A stretch of 64,000 bases of DNA from Pseudomonas helmanticensis (GCF_900182985.1 NZ_FXUY01000001.1:2666001-2730000), one strand, 5' to 3'. Shown: positions 16,995 to 26,697, numbered from the stretch's first letter. A program made the numbers and translations. Notes: generated from the letters alone by a model not told the origin.

Positions 16995-17091
16995 CCCCCC
17001 TGTAGGAGCTGCCGAAGGCTGCGATCTTTTGATCTGTCTTTTTAAAAGCAAGATCAAAAGATCGCAGCCTTCGGCAGCTCCTACAGGGAGT
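16995..17091. repeat. REP/BIME, family A, overlapping the anti-sigma stop codon
   Basis: Arms CTGTAGGAGCTGCCGAAGGC and complementary GCCTTCGGCAGCTCCTACAG around a TTTTTAAAA spacer. Read leftward, the CTG TAG of the right arm encodes the last Leu and the stop codon of the anti-sigma gene at 17081. Confidence 0.92.
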
Positions 17092-17320
17092 TGTCTTTGC
17101 GGCGCTGTTCGGCCAGGCGTTCAGCCAGGGCGTCGACGCCCTCTTGCGGTTTCTCCGGCATGGCCTTCAGCGTGGCCTGCATCAATTTCATCTGACGAAT
17201 GAAACGTCGGCAATTGGGGCAGAACATCAGGTGATGACGCACCATCAGTTTTTCCCGAAAGCTCAACTGGCCATCGAGATAATCGCTGGAACGCGCCACT
17301 TGTTCTTTACACGTCAGCAT
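17081..17320 (-). CDS. Zinc-finger anti-sigma factor (ZAS type)
   Basis: 79 residues, all cytoplasmic. The zinc-binding anti-sigma signature is present: Cys4 upstream and H30-x3-C34-x2-C37 (HLMFCPNC), in a helical context that normally clamps regions 2 and 4 of an ECF sigma factor. No membrane segment, so sensing, if any, is cytosolic (for example thiol oxidation or metal loss). It overlaps the sigma gene by 7 bases and is surely cotranscribed and translationally coupled. Its stop codon lies inside the adjacent REP element. Confidence 0.85.
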   Translation of the reverse strand: MLTCKEQVARSSDYLDGQLSFREKLMVRHHLMFCPNCRRFIRQMKLMQATLKAMPEKPQEGVDALAERLAEQRRKDNSL

Positions 17321-17928
17321 TCGCCGGTCTCCTCAAAATGCTCCACCGTGGCGAAGACTTTCAGCCGCGCACGATGCAGCAGCACACGGACATTGGAGAG
17401 CGAGATCTCCAGAAGATTACAGATCTCTTCCAGCTCCAGACCCTGACGTTCACGCAGCAGCAAAACACTGCTTTGCAGTTCCGACAGGCTGAGCAGCGTG
17501 TGCTCCAGACACTCACGCAATTCGCTTTCGGTGAGCAGCGCTTCGGGGGTGTCCTGATGCCAGGCGAACGGGGCGATCAGCCAATGGCCATCGCCGGGGG
17601 AAAAGCGGTCGTCGTCAATGCCGCCATGAGGTGACGGCAGATCGTCCATCAAGACTTCACGGCGATTTTGTTTGTAACGGCCTTTGGCGGCGTTGGCGGT
17701 AATGGTCAGCAGCCAGGTCTTGAGACTGGAGCGGCCTTCGAAGCTGCCGATATGGCGCACCACAGACAGCCAGGCATCCTGCACCACTTCTTCGACGTGA
17801 CGTTGCCCGACGATGGCATACGCGACAGCGCGCATGGCGCTCTGGTAGGTGCTGACCAATTCCTTGAAAGCTTTTTGCTCACCGGCCAGCAGGCGTTCGA
17901 GCAGTTGTGAGTCGTCCGTTGCGGCCAT
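17314..17928 (-). CDS. ECF-type RNA polymerase sigma factor
   Basis: 204 residues with the two ECF domains: region 2 at ~15-85 (FKELVSTYQSAMRAVAYAI, VEEVVQDAWLSVV, SSLKTWLLTITANAAK) and region 4 at ~145-195 (LSELQSSVLLLRERQGLELEEICNLLEISLSNVRVLLHRAR). A variable linker of about 40 residues (SPHGGIDDDRFSPGD) is slightly long. The overlapping downstream gene encodes its zinc-finger anti-sigma factor. The regulon is not visible in the window; the FabH-like gene is upstream but separated by a REP element. Confidence 0.9.
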   Translation of the reverse strand: MAATDDSQLLERLLAGEQKAFKELVSTYQSAMRAVAYAIVGQRHVEEVVQDAWLSVVRHIGSFEGRSSLKTWLLTITANAAKGRYKQNRREVLMDDLPSPHGGIDDDRFSPGDGHWLIAPFAWHQDTPEALLTESELRECLEHTLLSLSELQSSVLLLRERQGLELEEICNLLEISLSNVRVLLHRARLKVFATVEHFEETGEC

Positions 17929-17943
17929 GCATTACCTCTCTAA

Positions 17944-18015
17944 AAGCAAAAGATCGCAGCCTGCGGCAGCTCCTACAAAGATCAGTGTAGGAGCTGCCGA
18001 AGGTTGCGATCTTTA
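17944..18015. repeat. REP/BIME, family A
   Basis: Left arm AAGATCGCAGCCTGCGGCAG, right arm GTAGGAGCTGCCGAAGGTTG, with a short 12-base spacer. It separates the sigma factor gene from the FabH-like gene, ending 9 bases from the latter's stop codon. Confidence 0.9.
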
Positions 18016-18023
18016 AGGCGCAA

Positions 18024-19145
18024 TCAGCGTTTGCGCAGGATGACGCTGCCGATCGAGTAGCCGGCACCGAACGAACTCAGCACGGCCAGCGAACCGGCGG
18101 CCAGGTCATCCTGATATTTGTGGAACGCAATCACCGAACCGGCGGAGCTGGTATTGGCGTAGGTATCGAGAATCACCGGTGCTTCTTCTTCGGTGGCTTC
18201 ACGACCGAGCAATTTACGCACGATCAGGTGGTTCATGCTCAGGTTGGCCTGGTGCAGCCAGAAGCGCTTGACGTCGCCGACGTTGAGCTTGTTCTCCTCA
18301 AGGTGCGCGCTGATCAGCTCGGCGACCATCGGGCAGACATCCTTGAACACCTTGCGGCCTTCCTGCACGAACAGCTTGTCGCGGGCACCGACGCCCTCTT
18401 CTGCCGCGCGGTTGAGGAAACCGAAGTTGTTGCGAATGTTGTTGGAAAACTTGGTCAGCAGTTTGGTGCTGACCACATCGAACTGATGCTCGGAGGTGGC
18501 GGTGTCAGCACGCTCGATGATCACCGCAGTCGCGGCGTCGCCGAAGATGAAGTGGCTGTCGCGGTCACGGAAGTTCAGGTGACCGGTGCAGACTTCCGGG
18601 TTGACCATCAGGATCGCCCGGGCCTGACCCAGCTGCACGCTGTTGGCGGCGGTCTGAATGCCGAAGGTGGCCGAAGAGCAGGCCACGTTCATGTCGAAAC
18701 CGAAGCCTTGAATGCCCAGCGCTTCCTGGACTTCGATGGCGATGGCCGGATAGGCGCGTTGCAGGTTGGAGCAGGCAACGATCACGCCGTCGATGTCAGC
18801 GGCAGTTTTGCCGGCACGTTGCAGGGCCTGTTCGGCGGCGCCGATGGCCATCTGGCAGAGTACCGACCATTCGTCGTTGGAACGCTCCGGCAGGCGCGGG
18901 GCCATGCGTTGCGGGTCGAGGATGCCGTCCTTGTCCATGACAAAACGGCTCTTGATGCCCGAGGCTTTTTCGATGAACGCGGCGCTGGATTCGGTCAGGG
19001 CCTGGATTTCGCCGCTGGCGATAGCCTCGGCGTTGTCGGCGTTGAACTGGGCGACATAAGTATTGAAAGACTGCACCAGCTCTTCGTTGGAGATGCTGTT
19101 GGCCGGGGTATACAGGCCGGTGCCGCTGATGACGACGTTATGCAT
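18024..19145 (-). CDS. Beta-ketoacyl-ACP synthase III-like enzyme (FabH-like)
   Basis: 373 residues with the thiolase-fold KAS III triad: Cys156 in DMNVACSSATFG, His298 in FWLHQANLSMNHL and Asn331 in DTYANTSSAG. KAS III condenses an acyl-CoA with malonyl-ACP. The length and N-terminal insertion match the pseudomonad long-form FabH-like enzyme (P. aeruginosa PA3286 type) that feeds octanoyl-CoA from beta-oxidation into fatty acid synthesis, rather than the canonical FabH of about 320 residues. Start at the ATG 19145; a longer reading frame lacks a ribosome site. Confidence 0.85.
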   Translation of the reverse strand: MHNVVISGTGLYTPANSISNEELVQSFNTYVAQFNADNAEAIASGEIQALTESSAAFIEKASGIKSRFVMDKDGILDPQRMAPRLPERSNDEWSVLCQMAIGAAEQALQRAGKTAADIDGVIVACSNLQRAYPAIAIEVQEALGIQGFGFDMNVACSSATFGIQTAANSVQLGQARAILMVNPEVCTGHLNFRDRDSHFIFGDAATAVIIERADTATSEHQFDVVSTKLLTKFSNNIRNNFGFLNRAAEEGVGARDKLFVQEGRKVFKDVCPMVAELISAHLEENKLNVGDVKRFWLHQANLSMNHLIVRKLLGREATEEEAPVILDTYANTSSAGSVIAFHKYQDDLAAGSLAVLSSFGAGYSIGSVILRKR

Positions 19146-19290
19146 GGTCGTTTCTCTAATCTGTTCAGGCAGAAAGTGCTGGAACCGTCGTACCAACACA
19201 CAAAGGGTCTATTCCCATCCGGGGGACGCAAACCTGGCATCGCTTTATTCCGCTGCGCGACAGGGCCGAAGGCTCTGGGTCGCGAAACCG

Positions 19291-19322
19291 GCGTTTATGG
19301 TCGCGAAGTTTGCCATAAACGC
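19291..19322. other. Hairpin in the FabH-like/hrpA intergenic gap
   Basis: GCGTTTATGG / CCATAAACGC stem of 10 bp with a 12-base loop within the 334-base gap 19146-19479. The gap otherwise holds only the family C repeat at 19358-19460 and no open frame with coding character. No T-run follows the hairpin. Confidence 0.5.
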
Positions 19323-19357
19323 AGGCTTTTGGCCCCTTTCTCAAAATCAACGCGGAT

Positions 19358-19460
19358 GATCGTTCCCACGCTCCTGCGTGGGAATGCAGCCCGTGACGCT
19401 CTGCGTCACTGGACGCGGAGCGTCCCCAGAGGCATTCCCACGCAGAGCGTGGGAACGATC
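19358..19460. repeat. Palindromic repeat, family C
   Basis: Outer arms GATCGTTCCCACGCTCCTGC and complementary GAGCGTGGGAACGATC, inner arms TGACGCTCTGCGTCA and GGACGCGGAGCGTCC. It lies 20 bases beyond the hrpA stop codon. Confidence 0.92.
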
Positions 19461-19479
19461 ATCGTTGTGAGGTGCAGGC

Positions 19480-22400
19480 TCAGGGTTCTACCTGGCTCCA
19501 CTGTTTGTTCAGGCGTTTGTCGGAGATCGGCGCTTTGGTGCCCAACTGCTGGGCGAACAGCGACACCCGGTATTCCTCCAGCCACCAGCGGTACAACTCG
19601 AGCTGCGGATCGCGCTTGCCTTCCTGCGCATGTTTGGCGGCACGGGCCTGGTATTGCGCCCAGAGGCCAGCGAGTTCGCCGCTCCAGACGCGATCTTTCT
19701 GCACCTGCGCACCCAGTTTTTCGAAACGCTGCTCGACCGCCTTCAGGTAACGCGGCAGTTCCTTGAGCCACTGCATCGGCGTCTCGCGAACAAACCCCGG
19801 ATACACCAGATTGTTGATCTGCTGCTTGATGTCATTCAGCGCCACAGCCTGGGCCAGATCGATCTTGCCCTTGAAGCGCTTTTGCAGCCCGTGCCAGATT
19901 TTCAGGATATCCAGCGTCAACCGCGCCACGCGTTCAGCGTGTTCGGTCCAGCTGCCGCGTTTGCGCTCGGCCAATGCCGCCAACCCGGCACCATCACGCG
20001 GCAATGGGTCTTCGCCTTCGAGAATGCAGCTGTCGAGGCTGGCCAGCAGAATGTCTTCGACCAGCGCATCGACCCGACCCAACTCGCGATAGAGCAGACC
20101 CAATTCGGTCTGCCCCGGTAACTTGCCACGGAGGAACTTGGCCGGCTCGGCGAGTTGCTGCATCAACAACCGCTGCAACGCGCGACGGTGCTGAAACTCG
20201 GCTTCGGCCGGCGTTGAGAAGCGCCCTTCCTTGACCGTACCGCCCTCTTCGACCAGTGCCGGATACACCGTCATCGACAGCCCGGCGATCTTCTGCTGAG
20301 TCTTTTCCGCGACCGGCGCGAAGACTTTCGCCTCGACCGGCTGCTGGCTTTTCGCACTTTGCGGCACGGCCAACGCGGCCTGACTGGCTTCGGCAAACCG
20401 CGCGGTCAGCTCGGCCAGATCGCGTCCTTCACCAAGGAACTTGCCTTGGCCATCGACGATTTCCAGGTTCATCCGCAGATGCCCTTCGACCCCTTGCTCA
20501 GCTTCCGCCCACGCTTCATCGCTGACCCGCGCGCCGGTCATGCGCAGCAATTCACGGCCCAGCGCTTGCGGCAACGAACCTTCGGCAAAGGTCATGCGTT
20601 GCAAGGCAGCCTTGATGAAGTCCGGCACCGGCACGAAGTTCTTGCGCAGCGCTTTCGGCAGGTTGCGCACGAGGGCGATGCACTTGGCTTCGATCAACCC
20701 TGGCACCAACCACTCCAGACGCTCCGGCGGCAGCATCGGCAGCAGCGGCGCCGGCACGCGCAGGGTCACGCCGTCGCGCGGGTGATTGGGTTCGAAGTGA
20801 TAGGTCAGCGCCAACTCCAGATCGCCGATGTGCAGCGTGTCCGGATAATGCAGCGCGGTGACCTCACTGGCCTCACGGGCCAGCACGTCTTCTTCGCGCA
20901 TGATCAGCAGTTGCGGGTCTTTCTGGCTGTTGACCCGATACCAGCTGTCGAAGGTCGCGGTCTGGTGAATCTCCGCCGGCAAGCGCGCGTCGTAGAACGC
21001 GTATAGGGTTTCTTCGTCGGCAAGAATGTCGCGGCGACGGGCCTTCGCTTCGAGTTCGTCGAGCTGTTCCAGCAGTTGTTTATTGGCGGTGAGGCACTTG
21101 GCTCGGGATTGAATCTCGCCGCGCACCAGACCTTCGCGGATGAACAGCTCACGCGAAACCACCGGGTCAACCGGGCCGTAATGCACCGGGCGGCGACCGA
21201 CCACGATCAGGCCGAACAGGGTGATCTGTTCAAACGCCACGACCTGGCCGCGCTTCTTCTCCCAGTGCGGTTCGAAATGGTTTTTTTTGATCAGGTGCCC
21301 GGCCAGCGGTTCGATCCAGTCGGCGTCGATCTTGGCGACCATGCGCGCGTAGAGCTTGGTGGTTTCCACCAGTTCGGCAGTCATCAGCCATTGCGGGCGC
21401 TTCTTGCCGATGCCCGACGACGGATGAATCCAGAAACGTCGCTGACGCGCGCCGAGGTAATCACCGTCCTCGGTTTTCTGGCCGATCTGGCTGAGCAGTC
21501 CGACCAGCACCGCTTTGTGCAGTTTCGGGTAATCCGCCGGCTCTTTGTTAAGGCTCAGCTGCATGTCGCGGCAGATCAGGCTCAACTGGCGATGGGAATC
21601 ACGCCATTCGCGTAGACGCAGATAGTTGAGGAAATTCTTCCGGCACCAGTTGCGCAGCGGGCTCGCGGTCAAGGCTTGGCGCTGTTCCTCGAAACCACGC
21701 CACAGATTCACCAATCCGGCGAAGTCAGAATCAACGTCTTTCCATTGCGCATGCGCCTGATCGGCCGCTTGTTGACGCTCCGGCGGCCGCTCGCGCGGGT
21801 CTTGAATCGACATCGCACTGGCGACGATCAACACTTCCTGCAGGCTGCCGAGCTTGGCCGCTTCAAGCAGCATGCGGCCCATGCGCGGATCGACCGGCAG
21901 GCGCGCCAATTGGCGACCGAGCGGCGTTAGCTGACTGTTGCGATCCACCGCCGAGAGTTCTTGCAGGAGGTTGAAACCGTCGCTGATGGCCTTACCGTCC
22001 GGCGGCTCGATAAACGGGAACGCGGTGATTTCGCCAAGGCGCAGATGCAGCATCTGCAAAATAACGGCGGCAAGGTTGGTACGCAGAATCTCCGGATCGG
22101 TGAATTCCGGGCGCCCGAGGAAATCCTCTTCGCTGTACAAACGAATGCAGATACCCGGTTCGACCCGGCCGCAGCGACCTTTACGCTGGTTGGCGCTGGC
22201 CTGGGAAATCGCCTCGATCGGCAAGCGCTGAACCTTGGCGCGATAGCTGTAGCGGCTGATGCGCGCGGTGCCGCTGTCGATCACGTAACGGATGCCCGGC
22301 ACAGTCAGCGAAGTCTCGGCGACGTTGGTCGCCAGCACCACGCGACGGCCCGGATGCGACTGGAAAATCCGTTGTTGCTCGGCCGGAGAAAGACGCGCGT

Positions 22401-23391
22401 ACAGCGGCAGGATTTCAGTGTGTTTGAGCTGGGCCTTGCGCAGCATGTCGGCGGCGTCGCGAATCTCGCGCTCGCCCGGCAGGAACACCAGCACGTCGCC
22501 GGGGCTGCGGCGTTCGCTGCGCTCGTAGGCAGCGATTTCATCGAGGGTGGCGAGAATCGCCTGATCCACCGTCAGGTCATCCTCGACGCGGTTGCCCTCT
22601 TCGTCCTGCTCAAGGGTCAGCGGGCGATACCAGGTATCGACCGGGAACGTGCGACCCGACACCTCGACAATTGGTGCATCGTCGAAGTGCTTGGAGAAGC
22701 GCTCCAGATCGATGGTCGCCGAGGTGATGATGACTTTCAGATCCGGGCGACGCGGCAGCAGGGTTTTCAGGTAACCGAGCAGGAAATCGATGTTGAGGCT
22801 GCGTTCGTGCGCTTCGTCGACGATGATCGTGTCGTAGCGTTCAAGGTGACGGTCATTCTGGGTTTCCGCGAGCAGAATGCCGTCGGTCATCAGTTTGATC
22901 AGCGTATTGGAATCGCTTTGATCTTCGAAACGTACCTGATAGCCGACCAGTGACCCGAGCGGTGTGCCGAGTTCTTCGGCAACCCGGCTGGCGACGCTGC
23001 GCGCAGCAATTCGACGCGGCTGGGTGTGACCGATCAAACCGTGCTGACCGCGACCGATCTCCAGACAGATTTTCGGCAACTGCGTGGTTTTACCCGAGCC
23101 GGTTTCGCCGGCGATGATCAGTACCTGATGCTTTTCCAGCGCCTTTTTGATTTCGTCGCGCTTGGCGGCAATCGGCAAACTGTCGTCGTAACGAATCACT
23201 GGCAGGCTGGCGCGGCGGGCCAGCACCTGATCACAGGACGCCTGCATGCGCACGACCCACTGGGCCAGTTTGGCCTCATCGGGTTTCTTGCGCAGCTCAA
23301 GCAACTGCCGCCGCAGCCGGTGGCGGTCGGCAAGCATGGCGTGGTCGAGGTTTTTCAGCAGTTTGTCGATGGAGGGCGATTCGTCGGTCAT
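19480..23391 (-). CDS. hrpA: ATP-dependent RNA helicase HrpA (DEAH box)
   Basis: 1303 residues, the usual size of HrpA. Motifs in order: Walker A GETGSGKT (95-102), TQPRRIAA (122-130), DEAH (192-195), SAT in ITSATIDLE, then the second RecA domain with TNVAETSLTVPGI and QRKGRCGRVEPG. C-terminal winged-helix/ratchet, OB and long HrpA-specific domain (DUF3418) follow. The enzyme unwinds RNA and, in E. coli, rescues stalled or collided ribosomes and processes a fimbrial mRNA. The ATG at 23391 has no strong purine site but gives a normal N-terminus. Monocistronic. Confidence 0.95.
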   Translation of the reverse strand: MTDESPSIDKLLKNLDHAMLADRHRLRRQLLELRKKPDEAKLAQWVVRMQASCDQVLARRASLPVIRYDDSLPIAAKRDEIKKALEKHQVLIIAGETGSGKTTQLPKICLEIGRGQHGLIGHTQPRRIAARSVASRVAEELGTPLGSLVGYQVRFEDQSDSNTLIKLMTDGILLAETQNDRHLERYDTIIVDEAHERSLNIDFLLGYLKTLLPRRPDLKVIITSATIDLERFSKHFDDAPIVEVSGRTFPVDTWYRPLTLEQDEEGNRVEDDLTVDQAILATLDEIAAYERSERRSPGDVLVFLPGEREIRDAADMLRKAQLKHTEILPLYARLSPAEQQRIFQSHPGRRVVLATNVAETSLTVPGIRYVIDSGTARISRYSYRAKVQRLPIEAISQASANQRKGRCGRVEPGICIRLYSEEDFLGRPEFTDPEILRTNLAAVILQMLHLRLGEITAFPFIEPPDGKAISDGFNLLQELSAVDRNSQLTPLGRQLARLPVDPRMGRMLLEAAKLGSLQEVLIVASAMSIQDPRERPPERQQAADQAHAQWKDVDSDFAGLVNLWRGFEEQRQALTASPLRNWCRKNFLNYLRLREWRDSHRQLSLICRDMQLSLNKEPADYPKLHKAVLVGLLSQIGQKTEDGDYLGARQRRFWIHPSSGIGKKRPQWLMTAELVETTKLYARMVAKIDADWIEPLAGHLIKKNHFEPHWEKKRGQVVAFEQITLFGLIVVGRRPVHYGPVDPVVSRELFIREGLVRGEIQSRAKCLTANKQLLEQLDELEAKARRRDILADEETLYAFYDARLPAEIHQTATFDSWYRVNSQKDPQLLIMREEDVLAREASEVTALHYPDTLHIGDLELALTYHFEPNHPRDGVTLRVPAPLLPMLPPERLEWLVPGLIEAKCIALVRNLPKALRKNFVPVPDFIKAALQRMTFAEGSLPQALGRELLRMTGARVSDEAWAEAEQGVEGHLRMNLEIVDGQGKFLGEGRDLAELTARFAEASQAALAVPQSAKSQQPVEAKVFAPVAEKTQQKIAGLSMTVYPALVEEGGTVKEGRFSTPAEAEFQHRRALQRLLMQQLAEPAKFLRGKLPGQTELGLLYRELGRVDALVEDILLASLDSCILEGEDPLPRDGAGLAALAERKRGSWTEHAERVARLTLDILKIWHGLQKRFKGKIDLAQAVALNDIKQQINNLVYPGFVRETPMQWLKELPRYLKAVEQRFEKLGAQVQKDRVWSGELAGLWAQYQARAAKHAQEGKRDPQLELYRWWLEEYRVSLFAQQLGTKAPISDKRLNKQWSQVEP

Positions 23392-23475
23392 CGGGTACGC
23401 AATTCGGTCGTCTATATGTGCAGGGGGCGGATTGTCGCAGATTTGGGGAATTTGTGGCGTGTCAGGGGGATTGCA

Positions 23476-23654
23476 ACCCTCACCCTAGCCCTCTCCCGGA
23501 GGGAGAGGGGACCGACCGAGTCAACTTTGCCAGCCTCACCGATCTGAACGCGCATCACCGAATCCATAATCGCCAAGCCCTTTCAGGTCGGTGCTTGACG
23601 CAAGCCATCTCGGTCGGCCCCCTCTCCCTCCGGGAGAGGGCTGGGGTGAGGGTG
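23476..23654. repeat. Inverted pair of family D repeats
   Basis: Left unit 23476-23520 (ACCCTCACCCTAGCCCTCTC, then CCGGAGGGAGAGGGG and GACCGACCGAG) and right unit 23610-23654, its inverted copy (CTCGGTCGGCCCCCTCTCCC ... GGGCTGGGGTGAGGGT). About 90 unrelated bases lie between. Each unit is itself a hairpin around TCCCGGAGGGA. Placed between hrpA and aceK. Confidence 0.88.
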
Positions 23655-23667
23655 TTTTTTAAAAGGG

Positions 23668-25389
23668 CTATTCGTTATCGAGGCCTTTGCGGCGGTACGG
23701 GAAGACGTCGATGACTTTGCCGGCGCGAATCGCCTCTTGCAGGCTCTTCCAGTAATCGGCGTTGTACAGCTCGCCATGCAGTTGATCGAACAACTTGCGC
23801 TGCCCGGAATCGGCGAACAGGAACGGTGGAAATTCCTCGGGGAACACGTCCAGCGGTCCGATCGAGTACCACGGTTCGGAGGCCATTTCGTCTTCAGGAG
23901 TGCGCGGCGCAGGAATGTGGCGGAAGTTGGCTTCGGTGAGGAAGCAGATCTCGTCGTAGTCATAAAACACCACCCGACCGTGACGAGTAACGCCAAAGTT
24001 CTTCAGCAGCATGTCACCGGGAAAGATGTTCGCCGCCGCCAGTTGCTTGATCGCCAGACCATAATCCTCCAGCGCCTCGCGCACCTGCGCGTCGTTGGCG
24101 TTTTCCAGATAGAGGTTGAGCGGGGTCATTCGCCGCTCGGTCCAGCAGTGACGAATCAGCACCGTATCGCCTTCGACCGATACCGTCGACGCGGCCACTT
24201 CCAGTAACTCCTCAAGGCACGCCGGATCAAACTTGGTCAGCGGAAAGCGGAAATCGGCGAACTCCTGGGTATCGGCCATGCGCCCTACCCGGTCGACGCT
24301 TTTCACCAGCCGGTATTTCTCGATCACCGTCGCCCGGTCGACGTTTTTCGATGGCGAGAAACGATCCTTGATGATCTTGAACACGGTGTTGAAGCCCGGC
24401 AGGGTGAACACGCTCATGACCATGCCGCGCACGCCCGGGGCCATGATGAATTGATCGTCGGTGTTGGCCAGGTGATTGATCAGTGCACGATAGAACTCGG
24501 ATTTACCGTGCTTGTAGAAACCGATCGAGGTGTACAGCTCGGCGATGTGCTTGCCCGGCAGGATGCGCCGCAGGAAGCCAATGAACTCCGCCGGCACCGG
24601 GACATCGACCATGAAATACGAACGGGTGAACGAGAAGATGATCGACACATCGGCTTCGTCAGTGATCAACGCATCGATCTGAATCCCGCGCCCTTCGCGG
24701 TGCAGCAACGGAATCACCAGAGGCCATTGTTCGTCGCGGGTGTAGATGCGTCCGACCAGGTACGCGCCCTTGTTGCGGTACAACACTGAAGAAAACAGCT
24801 CGACGGCCAGTTCCGGGTCCTTGCACACCCAGTCCGGCAGGTTCTCGCGCAATTGCGCTTCAAGGCGCTGCAGGTCGCCCGACAAATCGGCGTAATCCTC
24901 GCTGAAACGGTAGTCGGCGAAGATGCTTGCGAGCATCCCCGACAACTGGCCTTGTGGCTTGTAGGTGCGGGTTTGCGCGGCGCGGGCACGGCGCAGGCTC
25001 GGGCGCGTGGTGTGGATGAACATGCAGCCATCGCTGATCAGGTCGTGGCTGAACAGGCCGCAGAAAATCGAGTTGTACCAGGTCTCGGACAGCTCATCGT
25101 CGAAGCGCAGGTCGATGACGCTGATATAGGCGCTTTTCACCAGCGGCCAGCAATTGACGTTCATCAGCGCTTCGTCGTCGAAATATTCGCGCAGACGGGC
25201 GATGGTTTCGCCGACCTTCTCTTCATAGAGATTGATCCGCGCCGCCGACGCGGTTTGCGTCTCCTGCCAGCGCGCCTGCTCGAAGCGCTCGCGGGCGCCG
25301 TCGGTGATCCGGCGGAAATGCTCGCGGTAATCGTCAAAGCCATCGAGGATCATGCGGGCGATGTCGGTGGCTGGCCATTGCTGCGGCAT
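23668..25389 (-). CDS. aceK: Isocitrate dehydrogenase kinase/phosphatase
   Basis: 573 residues, normal AceK length. The N-terminal regulatory half (to ~310) contains the AMP-sensing region; the C-terminal kinase-like half has the glycine-rich ATP loop [17 protein letters not shown], the Lys in VFKIIKDRF and the catalytic-loop equivalent [14 protein letters not shown] near residues 456-469 followed by the metal-binding YDYDEI. The bifunctional enzyme phosphorylates and dephosphorylates isocitrate dehydrogenase, steering carbon into the glyoxylate shunt on acetate or fatty acids. The gene stands alone, without aceA/aceB neighbours, as in other pseudomonads. Confidence 0.96.
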   Translation of the reverse strand: MPQQWPATDIARMILDGFDDYREHFRRITDGARERFEQARWQETQTASAARINLYEEKVGETIARLREYFDDEALMNVNCWPLVKSAYISVIDLRFDDELSETWYNSIFCGLFSHDLISDGCMFIHTTRPSLRRARAAQTRTYKPQGQLSGMLASIFADYRFSEDYADLSGDLQRLEAQLRENLPDWVCKDPELAVELFSSVLYRNKGAYLVGRIYTRDEQWPLVIPLLHREGRGIQIDALITDEADVSIIFSFTRSYFMVDVPVPAEFIGFLRRILPGKHIAELYTSIGFYKHGKSEFYRALINHLANTDDQFIMAPGVRGMVMSVFTLPGFNTVFKIIKDRFSPSKNVDRATVIEKYRLVKSVDRVGRMADTQEFADFRFPLTKFDPACLEELLEVAASTVSVEGDTVLIRHCWTERRMTPLNLYLENANDAQVREALEDYGLAIKQLAAANIFPGDMLLKNFGVTRHGRVVFYDYDEICFLTEANFRHIPAPRTPEDEMASEPWYSIGPLDVFPEEFPPFLFADSGQRKLFDQLHGELYNADYWKSLQEAIRAGKVIDVFPYRRKGLDNE

Positions 25390-25788
25390 AGAAGAGACCC
25401 TCGGCGTGCGTTTGGAAATCTGTGCCTGAGCTTAGCCACGTAAGCGTGCGCAGGTGAAGTGCAATTTCTGCCAAAAGCGCGGCAAGTTCGTACAGCGATC
25501 CCGGTAGTAGCCGAGCTTGCTCGCGACGGAGCCTTTGAGATCGACACAGTTTTTTGCAACTGACCCGCAGCATTACCATGCCGATCAATCAGGCGCCTGG
25601 GCTGGCGCGGCGCGTTGCCGGCGGTGACCTCAGCGGCCAGCCAGCAATTGTCGCGCCTGGCCGGTTGACCTCAACCGGCTGGTCAGGCGATTTGTGCTCC
25701 AGGTAAAAAAGTTAAACGCCCGAATAGCGGTTGCCTTCATCAGGGCGCTCGGCAACACTCTCGTCCCGATCAAGGAAGGAGCCCCGCC
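25390..25788. other. 399-base gap between aceK and a transporter gene
   Basis: No convincing gene. It holds a decayed family B arm near 25508-25530 (GTAGCCGAGCTTGCTCGCGA) and a long interrupted hairpin at 25654-25689, then the leader of the EamA gene with an AAGGAAGGAG ribosome site at about 25774. A leftward 84-codon frame (25334-25588) overlaps the aceK start and has no coding features. Confidence 0.6.
25654..25689. other. Long imperfect hairpin
   Basis: CGCCTG ... CAGGCG outer stem and a perfect inner stem GCCGGTTGA / TCAACCGGC with a two-base turn; a TGGT bulge on the right side separates the stems. About 100 bases before the EamA gene, upstream of its probable promoter. Not a copy of the recurrent repeat families. 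Confidence 0.6.
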
Positions 25789-26697
25789 GTGAGCCCTGTC
25801 GATATGTTCCGTATGTTGTCGCTGGCAGCCATCTGGGGCGCGAGTTTTCTGTTCATGCGTGTGATTGCGCCGGTGATCGGCTCGATCCCGACGGCGTTCT
25901 TTCGCGTGTCGATCGCCGCCGCCGGGCTGCTGGTGATTCTTGGCCTGATGCGCATCAGCTGGGATTTCAAAGGCAAACTGAAAACCGTAATGCTGCTCGG
26001 CGTTATCAATTCCGGACTGCCGGCAACGCTCTATTCAGTCGCCGCGCAAGTGCTGCCCGCCGGCTACTCGGCGATTTTCAACGCCACCACGCCGTTGATG
26101 GGTGTGCTGATCGGCGCGTTGTTTTTCAGTGAGAAACTCACCATCGCCAAGTTCAGCGGCGTCTTTCTCGGTCTGGTCGGCGTCGGCGTGCTGACCCGTG
26201 CCGGTCCCGTTGCGTTCGACCTGCAACTGCTGATGGGCGCCCTCGCCTGCCTGCTGGCGACCACCTGCTACGGTTTTGCCGGGTTTTTGGCGCGGCGCTG
26301 GCTGGATCAGGCCGGCGGACTCGATCCGCGACTGTCGGCACTGGGCAGCATGCTCGGGGCGACGTTGTTTCTGTTGCCGCTGTTCGGCTACAGCGTCATC
26401 ACCGCGCCACCGGCCAGTTGGGGCGGCTGGAATGTCTGGCTGTCGCTGCTCGGTCTGGGCCTGGGGTGTACGGCGTTTGCCTACATCATTTACTTCCGCC
26501 TGCTCAGCTCGATCGGCCCGGTCAAGTCGATGACCGTGACCTTCATGATCCCGCCGTTCGGTGTGCTGTGGGGGGCATTGCTACTGGATGAGCCGCTATC
26601 GATGGCGCATGTGTATGGCGGGGTGTTGATTGCGCTGGCGTTGTGGCTGGTGGTGAAACCTGCTGCGGTAAAACCTGTTGAAGTGAACACCCGGTAG
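25789..26697 (+). CDS. EamA/DMT-family transporter
   Basis: 302 residues, ten predicted membrane helices in two EamA repeats (AAIWGASFLFMRVIAP at the start; SLAMHVYGG-like SMAHVYGGVLIALALWLV at the end). GTG start preceded by an excellent AAGGAAGGAG site. Members export amino acids, purines or drugs; substrate is unknown here. It converges on a second EamA gene, and its stop codon TAG lies within the left arm of the intervening REP element. The two transporters are only distantly similar, so this is not a recent tandem duplication. Confidence 0.87.
   Translation: MSPVDMFRMLSLAAIWGASFLFMRVIAPVIGSIPTAFFRVSIAAAGLLVILGLMRISWDFKGKLKTVMLLGVINSGLPATLYSVAAQVLPAGYSAIFNATTPLMGVLIGALFFSEKLTIAKFSGVFLGLVGVGVLTRAGPVAFDLQLLMGALACLLATTCYGFAGFLARRWLDQAGGLDPRLSALGSMLGATLFLLPLFGYSVITAPPASWGGWNVWLSLLGLGLGCTAFAYIIYFRLLSSIGPVKSMTVTFMIPPFGVLWGALLLDEPLSMAHVYGGVLIALALWLVVKPAAVKPVEVNTR

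Noticed and set aside
25334..25588. 84-codon leftward frame across the aceK start and the adjacent gap
   Set aside because: Overlaps the aceK N-terminus in another frame, has no ribosome site and a random-looking sequence (RSQRLRREQARLL).
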